This document shows, piece after piece, positions 56,205 through 64,000 of a DNA stretch of 64,000 nucleotides. Within the stretch, counting starts at the first letter, position 1. Every line of letters starts with the position of its first letter. A program made the translations under genes and the position numbers. The DNA is from Betaproteobacteria bacterium (GTDB lineage: Bacteria > Pseudomonadota > Gammaproteobacteria > Burkholderiales > Casimicrobiaceae): assembly GCA_016720425.1 (NCBI GenBank), contig JADKKQ010000006.1:186001-250000 (forward strand). Direction: 5' to 3'. The notes under the pieces are model-generated. The model was not told the DNA's origin. It saw only the letters and a list, made by a program, of their open reading frames with translations, and ran no database searches.

Positions 56205-56233
56205 CCGCTCGCGTCAGCGCGAGTCGGACGACG

Positions 56234-56261
56234 AAAAAGGCCCGCTTCGGCGGGCCTTTTT
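56234..56261. terminator. Bidirectional Rho-independent terminator
   Basis: AAAAA-GGCCCGC-TTCG-GCGGGCC-TTTTT: a perfect seven-base stem with a stable tetraloop and A/T runs on both sides. It lies between the convergent symporter and glutathione S-transferase genes, so it can serve both strands. Confidence 0.92.
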
Positions 56262-56329
56262 CCATGTCGCGCACCGGTACGCGGGGCGGCGCTCGTGGCC
56301 GCAGGCCCGGCAGGTGGTGCGCTGCCGGG

Positions 56330-56941
56330 TCAGCCGGCCGGCGGCGCGGTGTCGGCGAAGGAGGCGCGCTTGCCCAGCTTTTCCGCCAGCCGCGCGAGGT
56401 TGGGATGCGCGTCGCGCCAGTCGAAATCGGGCAGGCGCAGATCGAGGTAGCCGAGGGCGCAGCCGGTGGCGATGTCGGCGAGCGAGTAGCCGTCGCCGTG
56501 GCACCAGGGCTTGTCGGCCAGTTCGCGCGCGAGTTCGGCGACACCCTGCTCGACCTTCCGTCGCTGTCGCTCGATCCACGCGTCGCTCTGCTGCGCGGCG
56601 GGACGGTTCCGCTCGAGGACGATGGCGACGGTGGCGTCGCAGACCCCGTCGGCGAGCGCCTCCCAGCGCTTGACGGTGATCCGCTGCCGCGCGGGCTCGG
56701 GAATCAGCCGGCTCACCGGGCTCACGCTGTCGAGGTACTCGACGATCACGCGCGAATCGTAGACGTGCAGGCCGTCCTCGACGATCAGCACCGGAATCTT
56801 GGCCAGTGGGTTCACCGCGGCGACGGTGGGCTCGTCGGCGACCGGGGAGACCTCGACCAGCGAGTACTCGATCTTCTTCTCGGCCAGCGCGATGCGCACC
56901 TTCCGGGCGTAGGGACTGGTCGGCGAAGCGAGGAGTTTCAC
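56330..56941 (-). CDS. Glutathione S-transferase family protein
   Basis: A 203-residue GST with an N-terminal thioredoxin-like domain (MKLLASPTSPYARKVRIALAE; cis-Pro in NPLAKIPVLIVEDG; DSRVIVEYLD) and an all-helical C-terminal domain (GDGYSLADIATGCALGYLDLR). It most resembles the YibF/GstB-like bacterial group, whose substrates are not defined. The start is GTG 56941 with no clear ribosome-binding site. Confidence 0.9.
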   Translation of the reverse strand: MKLLASPTSPYARKVRIALAEKKIEYSLVEVSPVADEPTVAAVNPLAKIPVLIVEDGLHVYDSRVIVEYLDSVSPVSRLIPEPARQRITVKRWEALADGVCDATVAIVLERNRPAAQQSDAWIERQRRKVEQGVAELARELADKPWCHGDGYSLADIATGCALGYLDLRLPDFDWRDAHPNLARLAEKLGKRASFADTAPPAG

Positions 56942-57044
56942 GAGCGGCGGGGAGGCAGGGCGGTGTTTGGGATTGCCGAGATTGTAGCATCGGCGACGTG
57001 CCGCTCCGCAGCGAGCGACGCGGCGGCGACACGGCGCACAGGCG

Positions 57045-57050
57045 TAAAAT
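57045..57050 (+). promoter_or_regulatory. -10-like TAAAAT upstream of purB
   Basis: TAAAAT followed by GCCCGGC, 34 bases before the purB ATG. No good -35 box. Confidence 0.4.
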
Positions 57051-57084
57051 GCCCGGCATCGGACCCTGCGACGGAATCCCCGCG

Positions 57085-58470
57085 ATGAACGCCCAAGACA
57101 CCGAAGCTTCCGCGCTGCTCGCGCTCTCGCCGCTCGATGGCCGCTACGCCGGCAAGGTGGCGGCGCTGCGCGCGCACTTCAGCGAGTTCGGGCTGATGCG
57201 CGCACGGGTCGAGGTCGAGATCGCCTGGCTGGTCGCGCTGGCCGCCGCGCCCGGCATTCCGGAGGTCGCGCCCTTTTCCGCCGCGGCGCGCGCGGAACTC
57301 GCCGCCGCGGTGTCGTCGTTCGCGACCGCCGACGCCGCGCGGATCAAGGCCATCGAGCGCACGACCAATCACGACGTCAAGGCCGTCGAGTACTGGCTGA
57401 AGGAGCGCTTCGCCGCGACGCCCGAGATCGCCGGCGTCGCCGAGTTCATCCACTTCGCCTGCACTTCCGAGGACATCAACAACCTCGCGCACGGGCTGAT
57501 GCTGGCCGCCGCGCGTCGCGAGGTGCTGCTGCCGGCGCTCGCCGGCATCGTCGACACGCTGCGGGGAATGGCGCGCGACCACGCCGCGGTGCCGATGCTC
57601 GCGCGCACCCACGGCCAGCCGGCGACGCCGACGACGGTCGGCAAGGAGATCGCGAACGTCGTCGCCCGCCTCGCCCGCGCCATCGCCGCGGTCGAGGCCG
57701 CGCCGCTGCCCGGCAAGCTGAACGGCGCCGTCGGCAACTACAACGCGCACGTCGTCGCCTACCCCGACGTCGACTGGGAGGCGCTCGCCGCGGGGGTCGT
57801 CGCCGGCCTCGGGCTCGAGTTCAACCGGCACACGACGCAGATCGAGCCGCACGACGGCATGGCGGCGCTGTTCGACGCGCTGGCGCGGGTCAACACCATC
57901 CTCGTCGATCTCGACCGCGACGTCTGGGGCTACGTTTCGCTGGGCTACTTCCGGCAGCGGGTCAAGGAGGGCGAGGTCGGCTCGTCGACGATGCCGCACA
58001 AGGTGAACCCGATCGACTTCGAGAATTCCGAGGGCAACCTCGGCCTCGCCAACGCGCTGCTGCGCCACCTCGCCGAGAAGCTGCCGATCTCGCGCTGGCA
58101 GCGCGACCTCACCGATTCGACGGTGCTGCGCAACATGGGCGTCGCGCTGGGCTACGCGCTGCTGGGCTGGCTGTCGCTGCGGCAGGGCCTCTCCAAGCTC
58201 GCCGTCGACGAGACGCGGATCGCGTCCGACCTCGACGCCAACTGGGAGGTGCTGGCCGAGCCGATCCAGACGGTAATGCGGCGCTACGGCGTGCCGCATC
58301 CCTACGAGCAGCTGAAGGCGCTGACGCGGGGCAAGACGGGCATCACGCGGGCGTCGCTGCACGCGTTCATCGACACGCTGGCGATACCCGCCGAGGCCCG
58401 GGAACGGCTGAAGGCGCTGACCCCGGCGACCTACATCGGGCGCGCCGCGGAGCTCGCGCGCCGCGTCTGA
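57085..58470 (+). CDS. purB: Adenylosuccinate lyase
   Basis: A 461-residue fumarase/aspartase-superfamily enzyme that removes fumarate from SAICAR and adenylosuccinate in purine synthesis. Landmarks: LSPLDGRYAGKV at the N-terminus, ERTTNHDVKAVEYWL, FACTSEDINN, ARTHGQPATPTTVGKE with the catalytic histidine, and the signature GSSTMPHKVNPIDFEN. Length and layout match the E. coli-type long PurB. Confidence 0.97.
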   Translation: MNAQDTEASALLALSPLDGRYAGKVAALRAHFSEFGLMRARVEVEIAWLVALAAAPGIPEVAPFSAAARAELAAAVSSFATADAARIKAIERTTNHDVKAVEYWLKERFAATPEIAGVAEFIHFACTSEDINNLAHGLMLAAARREVLLPALAGIVDTLRGMARDHAAVPMLARTHGQPATPTTVGKEIANVVARLARAIAAVEAAPLPGKLNGAVGNYNAHVVAYPDVDWEALAAGVVAGLGLEFNRHTTQIEPHDGMAALFDALARVNTILVDLDRDVWGYVSLGYFRQRVKEGEVGSSTMPHKVNPIDFENSEGNLGLANALLRHLAEKLPISRWQRDLTDSTVLRNMGVALGYALLGWLSLRQGLSKLAVDETRIASDLDANWEVLAEPIQTVMRRYGVPHPYEQLKALTRGKTGITRASLHAFIDTLAIPAEARERLKALTPATYIGRAAELARRV

Positions 58471-58534
58471 GCTCCAGCCGAAATCGGGGTCAGACAAGGC
58501 TGCTCGCCGCCCCTTCGCCAGTTTCCTGTTGGCG

Positions 58535-59176
58535 TCAGCGGCCGCGCGCGGCCCGGTGCTCGCGCCACCAGGTCGACGCGACCGGGATCAGCGACACCGC
58601 CACGATCCCCACCACGATCAGTGACAGGTTGTTCTTGACCCAGGGGATGTTGCCGAACACGTAGCCGGCGTAGACCAGCGACGAGATCCACAGCACGCCG
58701 CCGATCAGGTTGAAGCTCAGGAACTTGCGGTAGGTCATCCCGGCGACCCCGGCGAGGAAGGGCGCGAAGGTGCGCACGATGGGGACGAAGCGGCCGATGA
58801 TGATGGTGACGCCGCCGTACTTGTCGTAGAACGCCTGCGTGCGCCGCAGGTGCTCCTGCCTGAACCAGCGGGAATCCGGCTTGTCGAATACCTTAGGTCC
58901 GATGTAGCGCCCGATCGAGTAGTTGACCGTGTCGCCGAGCACGGCGGCGACGACCAGCAGGCCCACCAGCGCGTGGACGTTGAGCCCCGCCGTCGCGACC
59001 ACGGTGCCGGAGATGAAGAGCAGCGAGTCGCCGGGCAGGAACGGAAACACGACCAGCCCGGTCTCCGCGAAGATCACGACGAACAGCAGCCCGTAGAGCC
59101 AGGGCCCGTACTGCAGCGCGAGCGCGGCGAGCGTCTTGTCCAGCGCCAGCAGCGAGTAGATGAACGTTGTCAGCAT
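58535..59176 (-). CDS. DedA family membrane protein
   Basis: A 213-residue inner-membrane protein of the DedA/VTT family, linked to undecaprenyl-phosphate or phospholipid translocation and envelope homeostasis. The family motifs are visible: FAETGLVVFPFLPGDSLLF, the re-entrant region and GRYIGPKVF, then IIIGRFVPIVRTFAPFLAGVAGM with the conserved arginines. It lies downstream of secF, 92 bases away, on the same strand. Confidence 0.93.
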   Translation of the reverse strand: MLTTFIYSLLALDKTLAALALQYGPWLYGLLFVVIFAETGLVVFPFLPGDSLLFISGTVVATAGLNVHALVGLLVVAAVLGDTVNYSIGRYIGPKVFDKPDSRWFRQEHLRRTQAFYDKYGGVTIIIGRFVPIVRTFAPFLAGVAGMTYRKFLSFNLIGGVLWISSLVYAGYVFGNIPWVKNNLSLIVVGIVAVSLIPVASTWWREHRAARGR

Positions 59177-59268
59177 CGCGGTCGCGGCGGGGCGGTCGGG
59201 AAGGGGGCGGATCCAGCGGAAGCGGGCGGCGGGCGCGGGGTGGTCGCAGCGCGCCGGGTCGCCCGGCG

Positions 59269-60210
59269 TCAGGGAACGATCTTCTCGCCCTCGAGGCCAG
59301 GCTTCTTCTCGGGCTTGACGAGGTCCTCGCGCGAGACGCCCATCCACATCACCAGCGGCGCCATCACCAGCACCGACGAGTAGATGCCGAACAGGATGCC
59401 GATGGTGAGCGCCAGCGCGAAGTAGTGCAGCGTCTCGCCGCCGAAGAGCAGCATCGACGTCACCATCAGCTGCGTGCTGCCGTGGGTGATGATCGTCCGC
59501 GACATCGTGCTGGTGATCGCGTTGTCGATCACGTGCGTCACCGAGGCCTTGCGCATCTTGCGGAAGTTCTCGCGGATCCGGTCGGCGACCACCACCGACT
59601 CGTTGACCGAGTAGCCCAGCACGGCGAGGATCGCCGCCAGCACCGGGAGCGAGAACTCCCACTGGAACAGCGCGAAGAAGCCGAGAATGATGACGATGTC
59701 GTGGAGGTTGGCGATGATCGCCGCGACGGCGAAGCGCCACTCGAAGCGCATCGCCAGGTAGCCGACGATGCCGGCCGACACCAGCAGCAGCGCGAGCGCA
59801 CCGTTCTCGAACAGCTCCTTGCCGACCTGCGGGCCGACGAACTCGACGCGCTGCTGGGTGGCCGTGGGGTCGTCGGCCTTCAGCGTGTTCATCACCTGCT
59901 CGGAGAGCTTGGCGCTGGAGATGCCCTCCTTCAGCGGCAGGCGGATCAGCGCGGTGTTGGAGGTGCCGAACGACTGCGCCGAGTACTCGCCGAGGTTGAG
60001 CTTGTCCACCGCCGCGCGCAGGCGGTTGAAGTCGACGGCGTGGCCGTAGCTGACCTCGATGACGGTGCCGCCGCGAAAGTCGACGCCGAGGTTGAGCCCG
60101 CGAGTGGCGAGGAAGAACACCGCCAGCACGAAGGTGATCGCCGAGATCACGTTGAAGATCAGCGCATACCGCATGAACGGGATGTCGCGCCTGAAGCGGA
60201 AGAATTCCAT
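59269..60210 (-). CDS. secF: Protein translocase subunit SecF
   Basis: A 313-residue partner of SecD in the RND-like complex that uses the proton gradient to aid late stages of Sec export. It has one N-terminal helix, the periplasmic domain (GLNLGVDFRGGTVIEVSYG) and a bundle with LGYSVNESVVVADRIREN and RTIITHGSTQLMV. Length and motifs are normal. It follows secD by 48 bases. Confidence 0.96.
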   Translation of the reverse strand: MEFFRFRRDIPFMRYALIFNVISAITFVLAVFFLATRGLNLGVDFRGGTVIEVSYGHAVDFNRLRAAVDKLNLGEYSAQSFGTSNTALIRLPLKEGISSAKLSEQVMNTLKADDPTATQQRVEFVGPQVGKELFENGALALLLVSAGIVGYLAMRFEWRFAVAAIIANLHDIVIILGFFALFQWEFSLPVLAAILAVLGYSVNESVVVADRIRENFRKMRKASVTHVIDNAITSTMSRTIITHGSTQLMVTSMLLFGGETLHYFALALTIGILFGIYSSVLVMAPLVMWMGVSREDLVKPEKKPGLEGEKIVP

Positions 60211-60258
60211 GGACTCTGCTCGGTACGTTGATGCGGAAGGGCCGGAGGGCGCCGGGCG

Positions 60259-62139
60259 CTACTTGCCGGCGGGCGTGCCCGGCGTCGCGGGCGTGGTCGC
60301 GGCCGGACGCCAGATCTGGCCGATCGAGATCTTCTCCAGCTTCTTGCGCCCGCCGTAGATCAGGTTGACCATGCCGCGGGAGACGAACACCGCCGAGAAC
60401 ATCGACGTCATGATGCCGAGGCAGTGGACGACGGCGAAACCGCGCACCGGGCCGGAGCCGAAGATGAACAGCGCGATGCCGGCGATCAGCGTGGTGACGT
60501 TGGAGTCGAGAATCGTGCCCCAGGCCCGCTCGTAGCCGGCCTGGATCGCCGCGTGCGGCGTGGCGCCCCAGCGCAGCTCCTCGCGGATCCGCTCGTTGAT
60601 GAGGACGTTGGCGTCGATCGCCATGCCCAGCGTCAGCGCGATGGCGGCGATGCCCGGCAGCGTCAGCGTCGCCTGCAGCATCGACAGCAGCGACACCAGC
60701 AGCAGCAGGTTGACCGTGAGCGCGATGGTCGAGATCAGGCCCATCAGCACGTAGTAGGCGCAGATGAACAGCGACAGCACGATGAAGCCGTAGGTCACCG
60801 AGTTGAAGCCCTTGTCGATGTTCTCCTTGCCCAGCGACGGGCCGACGGTGCGTTCCTCGGCGATCTCCATCGGCGCGGCCAGCGCGCCGGCGCGCATCAG
60901 CAGCGCGATGTCGTTGGCCTCGCGCGTGGTCATCCGGCCGCTGATCTGCACCCGGCCGCCGCCGATCTCCTCGCGGATCACCGGCGCGGTGATGACCTCG
61001 GCCTTGCCCTTTTCGACCAGCACGATGGCCATCCGCTTGCCGACGTTCTCGCGCGTGACCTCCTTGAAGATCCGCGCCCCGGTGCCGTCGAGGTTGACGT
61101 GCACGGCGGCCTCGTTGTTGCGCTGGTCGAAGCCCGGCTGGGCGTCGTTGATGCGGTCGCCGGTCAGCACCACCTGCCGCTTGACCAGCACCGGCGAGCC
61201 GCTGCGCTCGGTGAAGAGGTCGCTGCCGAAGGGCACCTGCCCGGCGAGCGCCTGCTCGATCGCGCCGGGTTCCTCGTTGACCATGCGGATCTCCAGCGAC
61301 GCGGTGCGGCCGAGGATGTCCTTGGCGCGGGCCGTGTCCTGCACGCCGGGCAGCTGGACGACGACGCGGTCGGCACCCTGCTGCTGGATGATCGGCTCGG
61401 CGACGCCGAGCTCGTTGACGCGGTTGCGCAGGATGGTGATGTTCTGCTGCACCGCGCCGTCCTGGATGCGTTTTTGCGCCTCGGGCTTCAGCGTCGCGGC
61501 CAGCCGCAGGTCGCCGCCGGCGGCGTCGGTGTCGCGCAGCACGAGGTCGGGGAATGCCTTCTCGATCTCCAGCCGCGACCGCGTCCGCTCGGCGTCCTCG
61601 CGGAAGCGGATGACGACGTTGTTGCCTTCGCGGCCGACGCCGCTGTACTGCACCTTCTTCTCGCGCAGCAGCGAGCGGATGTCGGTGGTGTAGCGGTCGG
61701 CCGCCTTCTCCAGCGCCGCCTTCATGTCGACCTGCAGCAGGAAGTGCACGCCGCCGCGCAGGTCGAGGCCGAGGTACATCGGCAGCGCGCCGATCGCCGT
61801 CAGCCACTGCGGCGACGCGGACAGCAGGTTGAGGGCGACGATGTAGTTGTCGCCGAGCGTCGCCTGAAGCGCGTCGCGGGCCTTGATCTGGGTGTCGGTG
61901 TCGGACAGGCGCACCTTGATGCCGGTGGCGTCGAGGGCGGCGCCGCGGTAGGGGATCTTCGCCGCGGCGAGCGCGCTCTCCACCTGCACCAGCAGGCCGC
62001 TGTCGATCTTGACGGTGGCCTTGGACGAGGACACCTGGACGGCCGGCACCTCGGGGAAGAAATTGGGCAGCGTGTAGAGGAGGCCGATCAGCAGCGCGGC
62101 GCCGATGACCAGGTACTTCCAGAGCGGGTAGCGGTTCAT
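60259..62139 (-). CDS. secD: Protein translocase subunit SecD
   Basis: A 626-residue membrane protein with one N-terminal helix, a large periplasmic region (LGLDLRGGVHFLLQVDM; GADRVVVQLPGVQD) and a five-helix RND bundle (IAAIALTLGMAIDANVLINERIREE, with the functional Asp). It forms SecDF-YajC with its neighbours. A longer frame upstream to 62250 lacks family similarity, and MNRYPLWKYLVI is the typical N-terminus. Confidence 0.96.
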   Translation of the reverse strand: MNRYPLWKYLVIGAALLIGLLYTLPNFFPEVPAVQVSSSKATVKIDSGLLVQVESALAAAKIPYRGAALDATGIKVRLSDTDTQIKARDALQATLGDNYIVALNLLSASPQWLTAIGALPMYLGLDLRGGVHFLLQVDMKAALEKAADRYTTDIRSLLREKKVQYSGVGREGNNVVIRFREDAERTRSRLEIEKAFPDLVLRDTDAAGGDLRLAATLKPEAQKRIQDGAVQQNITILRNRVNELGVAEPIIQQQGADRVVVQLPGVQDTARAKDILGRTASLEIRMVNEEPGAIEQALAGQVPFGSDLFTERSGSPVLVKRQVVLTGDRINDAQPGFDQRNNEAAVHVNLDGTGARIFKEVTRENVGKRMAIVLVEKGKAEVITAPVIREEIGGGRVQISGRMTTREANDIALLMRAGALAAPMEIAEERTVGPSLGKENIDKGFNSVTYGFIVLSLFICAYYVLMGLISTIALTVNLLLLVSLLSMLQATLTLPGIAAIALTLGMAIDANVLINERIREELRWGATPHAAIQAGYERAWGTILDSNVTTLIAGIALFIFGSGPVRGFAVVHCLGIMTSMFSAVFVSRGMVNLIYGGRKKLEKISIGQIWRPAATTPATPGTPAGK

Positions 62140-62254
62140 GGGGAGAGGCTTCGAGAGATCAGGGCGACGGCCTGCGCGGGGAAGTTGCGGCGACTGCGGC
62201 GCCGCTCGCGGGCCGCAGTCGGGGTGGGCGGCCGCGGGGGCCGCCGGCACGGGC

Positions 62255-62587
62255 CTACAGCGCCTTGATCGTGCCCTTGGGCAGCAGCTGCGCGACCGAC
62301 TGCCGCTGCACGGTGATCTCGACGTTCGGTGCGACCTCGAGCGCCGCGTACTGGTCGGTGAGCTTGCCGATCTTGCCGACGATGCCGCCGGCGGTCACGA
62401 CCTCGTCGCCCTTCTGCAGCGCGCCGAGCATGGCCTTCTGCTCCTTGGCGCGCTTCTGCTGCGGGCGGATCAGCAGGAAGTAGAACACCACGAAGATGGC
62501 GATCATCGGCAGGAAGGCCATCAGGTCGGTGCCGCCGGAGGCGGCCGCCTGGGCGTGGGCGGAACTGAAGAGCAGCGATGCGAGCAC
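62255..62587 (-). CDS. yajC: Preprotein translocase subunit YajC
   Basis: A 110-residue protein with a single membrane helix (MAFLPMIAIFVVFYFLLIRPQ) followed by the conserved RPQQKRAKEQKAM and GDEVVTAGGIVGKI. It is an accessory of SecDF. The start is a GTG preceded by GGAGG. On this strand TAAAAT at 62704-62699 could be its -10. The uncorrected tgt frame overlaps its first 67 bases. Confidence 0.94.
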   Translation of the reverse strand: MLASLLFSSAHAQAAASGGTDLMAFLPMIAIFVVFYFLLIRPQQKRAKEQKAMLGALQKGDEVVTAGGIVGKIGKLTDQYAALEVAPNVEITVQRQSVAQLLPKGTIKAL

Positions 62588-63879
62588 GTTCGAATCCTCC
62601 GTCGTTGGCTGACACGGCGCGGGCGATGGCGCGGAACGCGGGGGGTCGGCGATGCCGGCCCGCCGGCCGGCTTGCCGGGCGCGATGACGTAACTATCTAT
62701 TTTACCGCGGCCCCCCCGGCGCTTCGTTCGCGAAGCGGCGCGGGGGGCGGCGTCGGCGTCGCCGCGGGGTTCGTCGCCGCGGGCGCGGTCGGCGCGGAAC
62801 TGCGCCGACCAGGCGTCGAACGTGCCCGCCGCGATCGCGGCCCGCATCTCGGCCGTCAGCGTCAGGTAATAGTGCAGGTTGTGCAGCGTGTTGAGGCGCG
62901 CGCCGAGGATCTCGTTCACGCGCTGCAGGTGGTGGAGGTAGGCGCGCGAATGCCGGCGGCAGGTCGGGCAGGCGCAGGTCGGGTCGAGCGGCCCGGTGTC
63001 GGTCCGGTGGCGGGCGTTGCGGATCTTGACGTCCCCGTAGCGGGTGAACAGCCAGCCGTTGCGCGCGTTGCGCGTCGGCAGCACGCAGTCGAACATGTCG
63101 ACGCCCGCGGCGACGCCGGCGACGATGTCCTCCGGCGTCCCGACGCCCATCAGGTAGCGCGGTTTGTCGGCCGGCAGCCGCGGCGCGGTGTGATCGAGGA
63201 TGCGCAGCATCTCGTCCTTCGGTTCGCCGACCGACAGCCCGCCGATCGCGTAGCCGTCGAAGCCGATGCCTTCGAGCCCCTCGTGCGAGAGGTCGCGCAG
63301 GTCCTCGTGCATGCCGCCCTGGACGATGCCGAACAGCGCGTTCGGATTGGCGAGGGCATCGAAGGTCCGGCGCGATCGGGCCGCCCAGCGCAGCGAGAGC
63401 TCCATCGACCGCGCCGCCTCGTCGCGCGACGCGGGATAGGGCGTGCACTCGTCGAAGATCATCACGACGTCGGAGTCGAGCGTGCGCTGCACCTCCATCG
63501 ACACTTCGGGGGTGAGCAGCAGCCGGTCGCCGTTGACCGGCGAGGCGAAGGTGACGCCCTCCTCGCCGACCTTGCGCAACGCGCCGAGGCTCCACACCTG
63601 GAAGCCGCCCGAGTCGGTCAGGATCGGCCGCTCCCAGCCCATGAACCGGTGCAGGCCGCCGTGGGCCGCGATCACTTCGCGGCCCGGGCGCAGCCAGAGG
63701 TGGAAGGTGTTGCCGAGGACGATCTGCGCGCCCTGCGAGACGAGCTCGTCGGGCGCCATCGCCTTGACGGTGCCGTAGGTGCCCACCGGCATGAAGATCG
63801 GCGTCTCGACGATGCCGTGGGCGAGCTGCAAGCGGCCGCGCCGGGCGCGGCCCGCCGTGGCGAGAACCTGGAAACGCAT
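62521..63879 (-). CDS. tgt: Queuine tRNA-ribosyltransferase Tgt, with unusual C-terminal read-on
   Basis: TIM-barrel enzyme that exchanges guanine for preQ1 at position 34 of GUN-anticodon tRNAs. Intact features: FMPVGTYGTVKAM, LTDSGGFQVWSLG, FDECTPYPA, GIVQGGMHEDLR, YAIGGLSVGEPK, MFDCVLPTRNARNG with the nucleophile Asp, and the zinc site (CACPTCRRHSRAYLHHL). As read, the protein is 452 residues, about 60 longer than normal; the extra C-terminal part has no family similarity and runs into yajC. Removing one G from the seven-G run (62717-62711) would end the protein at TAG 62697, about 394 residues. It is the upstream gene of the tgt-yajC-secD-secF group. Confidence 0.9.
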   Translation of the reverse strand: MRFQVLATAGRARRGRLQLAHGIVETPIFMPVGTYGTVKAMAPDELVSQGAQIVLGNTFHLWLRPGREVIAAHGGLHRFMGWERPILTDSGGFQVWSLGALRKVGEEGVTFASPVNGDRLLLTPEVSMEVQRTLDSDVVMIFDECTPYPASRDEAARSMELSLRWAARSRRTFDALANPNALFGIVQGGMHEDLRDLSHEGLEGIGFDGYAIGGLSVGEPKDEMLRILDHTAPRLPADKPRYLMGVGTPEDIVAGVAAGVDMFDCVLPTRNARNGWLFTRYGDVKIRNARHRTDTGPLDPTCACPTCRRHSRAYLHHLQRVNEILGARLNTLHNLHYYLTLTAEMRAAIAAGTFDAWSAQFRADRARGDEPRGDADAAPRAASRTKRRGGRGKIDSYVIAPGKPAGGPASPTPRVPRHRPRRVSQRRRIRTCSHRCSSVPPTPRRPPPAAPT

Positions 63880-63927
63880 GGACGGCGCTGGGGACGGGCG
63901 GCGCGCGGCGGCCGGGGAACGCGCGAC

Positions 63928-64000
63928 TCAGCGCCGCCGGATCAGCCGGCGACGGTCACGCAGCCCGAGCACGGCGAGCGCCAGCACCAGCGCGCCCAAC
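63928..64000 (-). CDS. C-terminus of a membrane-anchored protein, cut by the right edge
   Basis: Only the last 23 residues are in the window: a hydrophobic stretch (LGALVLALAVLGL) followed by an Arg-rich end (RDRRRLIRRR). This looks like a C-terminal membrane anchor or a PEP/IPTL-CTERM-type sorting signal. It stops 48 bases before tgt on the same strand. It does not resemble QueA, the usual neighbour of tgt. Confidence 0.4.
   Translation of the reverse strand, partial: LGALVLALAVLGLRDRRRLIRRR

Overview
The window is about 64 kb of very GC-rich (roughly 70%) chromosomal DNA, densely packed with bacterial genes. The gene orders recN-nadK / hrcA-hemH-grpE-dnaK-dnaJ and tgt-yajC-secD-secF, the sodium symporter pair beside acs, and the soluble NAD-linked hydrogenase set all suggest a betaproteobacterium, most likely Burkholderiales. 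This is inferred from gene content and order; there is no rRNA here. I see no insertion sequence, prophage or CRISPR array.

Layout: (1) 1-11.2 kb: a secreted M36-type metallopeptidase cut by the left edge, an OPT-family peptide transporter, a glyoxalase-fold protein, dodecin, and a minus-strand sugar cluster (TIM-barrel isomerase, canonical transketolase, divergent lower-GC transketolase-like protein) behind an AT-rich promoter/operator. (2) 11.5-18 kb: a DRG/Obg-like GTPase with a TGS domain, then a complete hoxFUYHW operon for an NAD-reducing [NiFe]-hydrogenase and its maturation protease. (3) 18-23.7 kb: egtD, an EgtB-like gene best read as senA, senB, and a two-domain selD/senC gene. Together these encode a coherent selenoneine pathway: EgtD makes hercynine, SelD/SenC makes selenophosphate, SenB makes a selenosugar and SenA joins them. 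(4) 23.7-35 kb: an MFS exporter, tRNA-Arg and tRNA-His, plsB, glutamate dehydrogenase with an unusual leader, an EEP hydrolase and ClsB pair, an Atm1-like ABC exporter and a PBP7-like peptidase. (5) 35-45 kb: recN, nadK, hrcA, hemH and grpE-dnaK-dnaJ with sigma-32-type promoters. (6) 45-57 kb: a periplasmic binding protein coupled to a MocA-like transferase, a GGDEF-EAL protein, a YqhA-like protein, acs, and a DUF4212/sodium symporter pair. (7) 57-64 kb: purB, a DedA protein, secF-secD-yajC-tgt, and the C-terminus of a membrane-anchored protein.

Three genes (selD/senC, plsB, tgt) each look as if one extra base sits in a run of C or G. Real genes of this kind are usually intact and plsB and tgt are normally kept, so base-calling insertions are the simplest explanation, but the sequence alone cannot settle it. 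Several start codons have a -10-like hexamer 6-7 bases upstream and no ribosome-binding site, which suggests leaderless transcripts.
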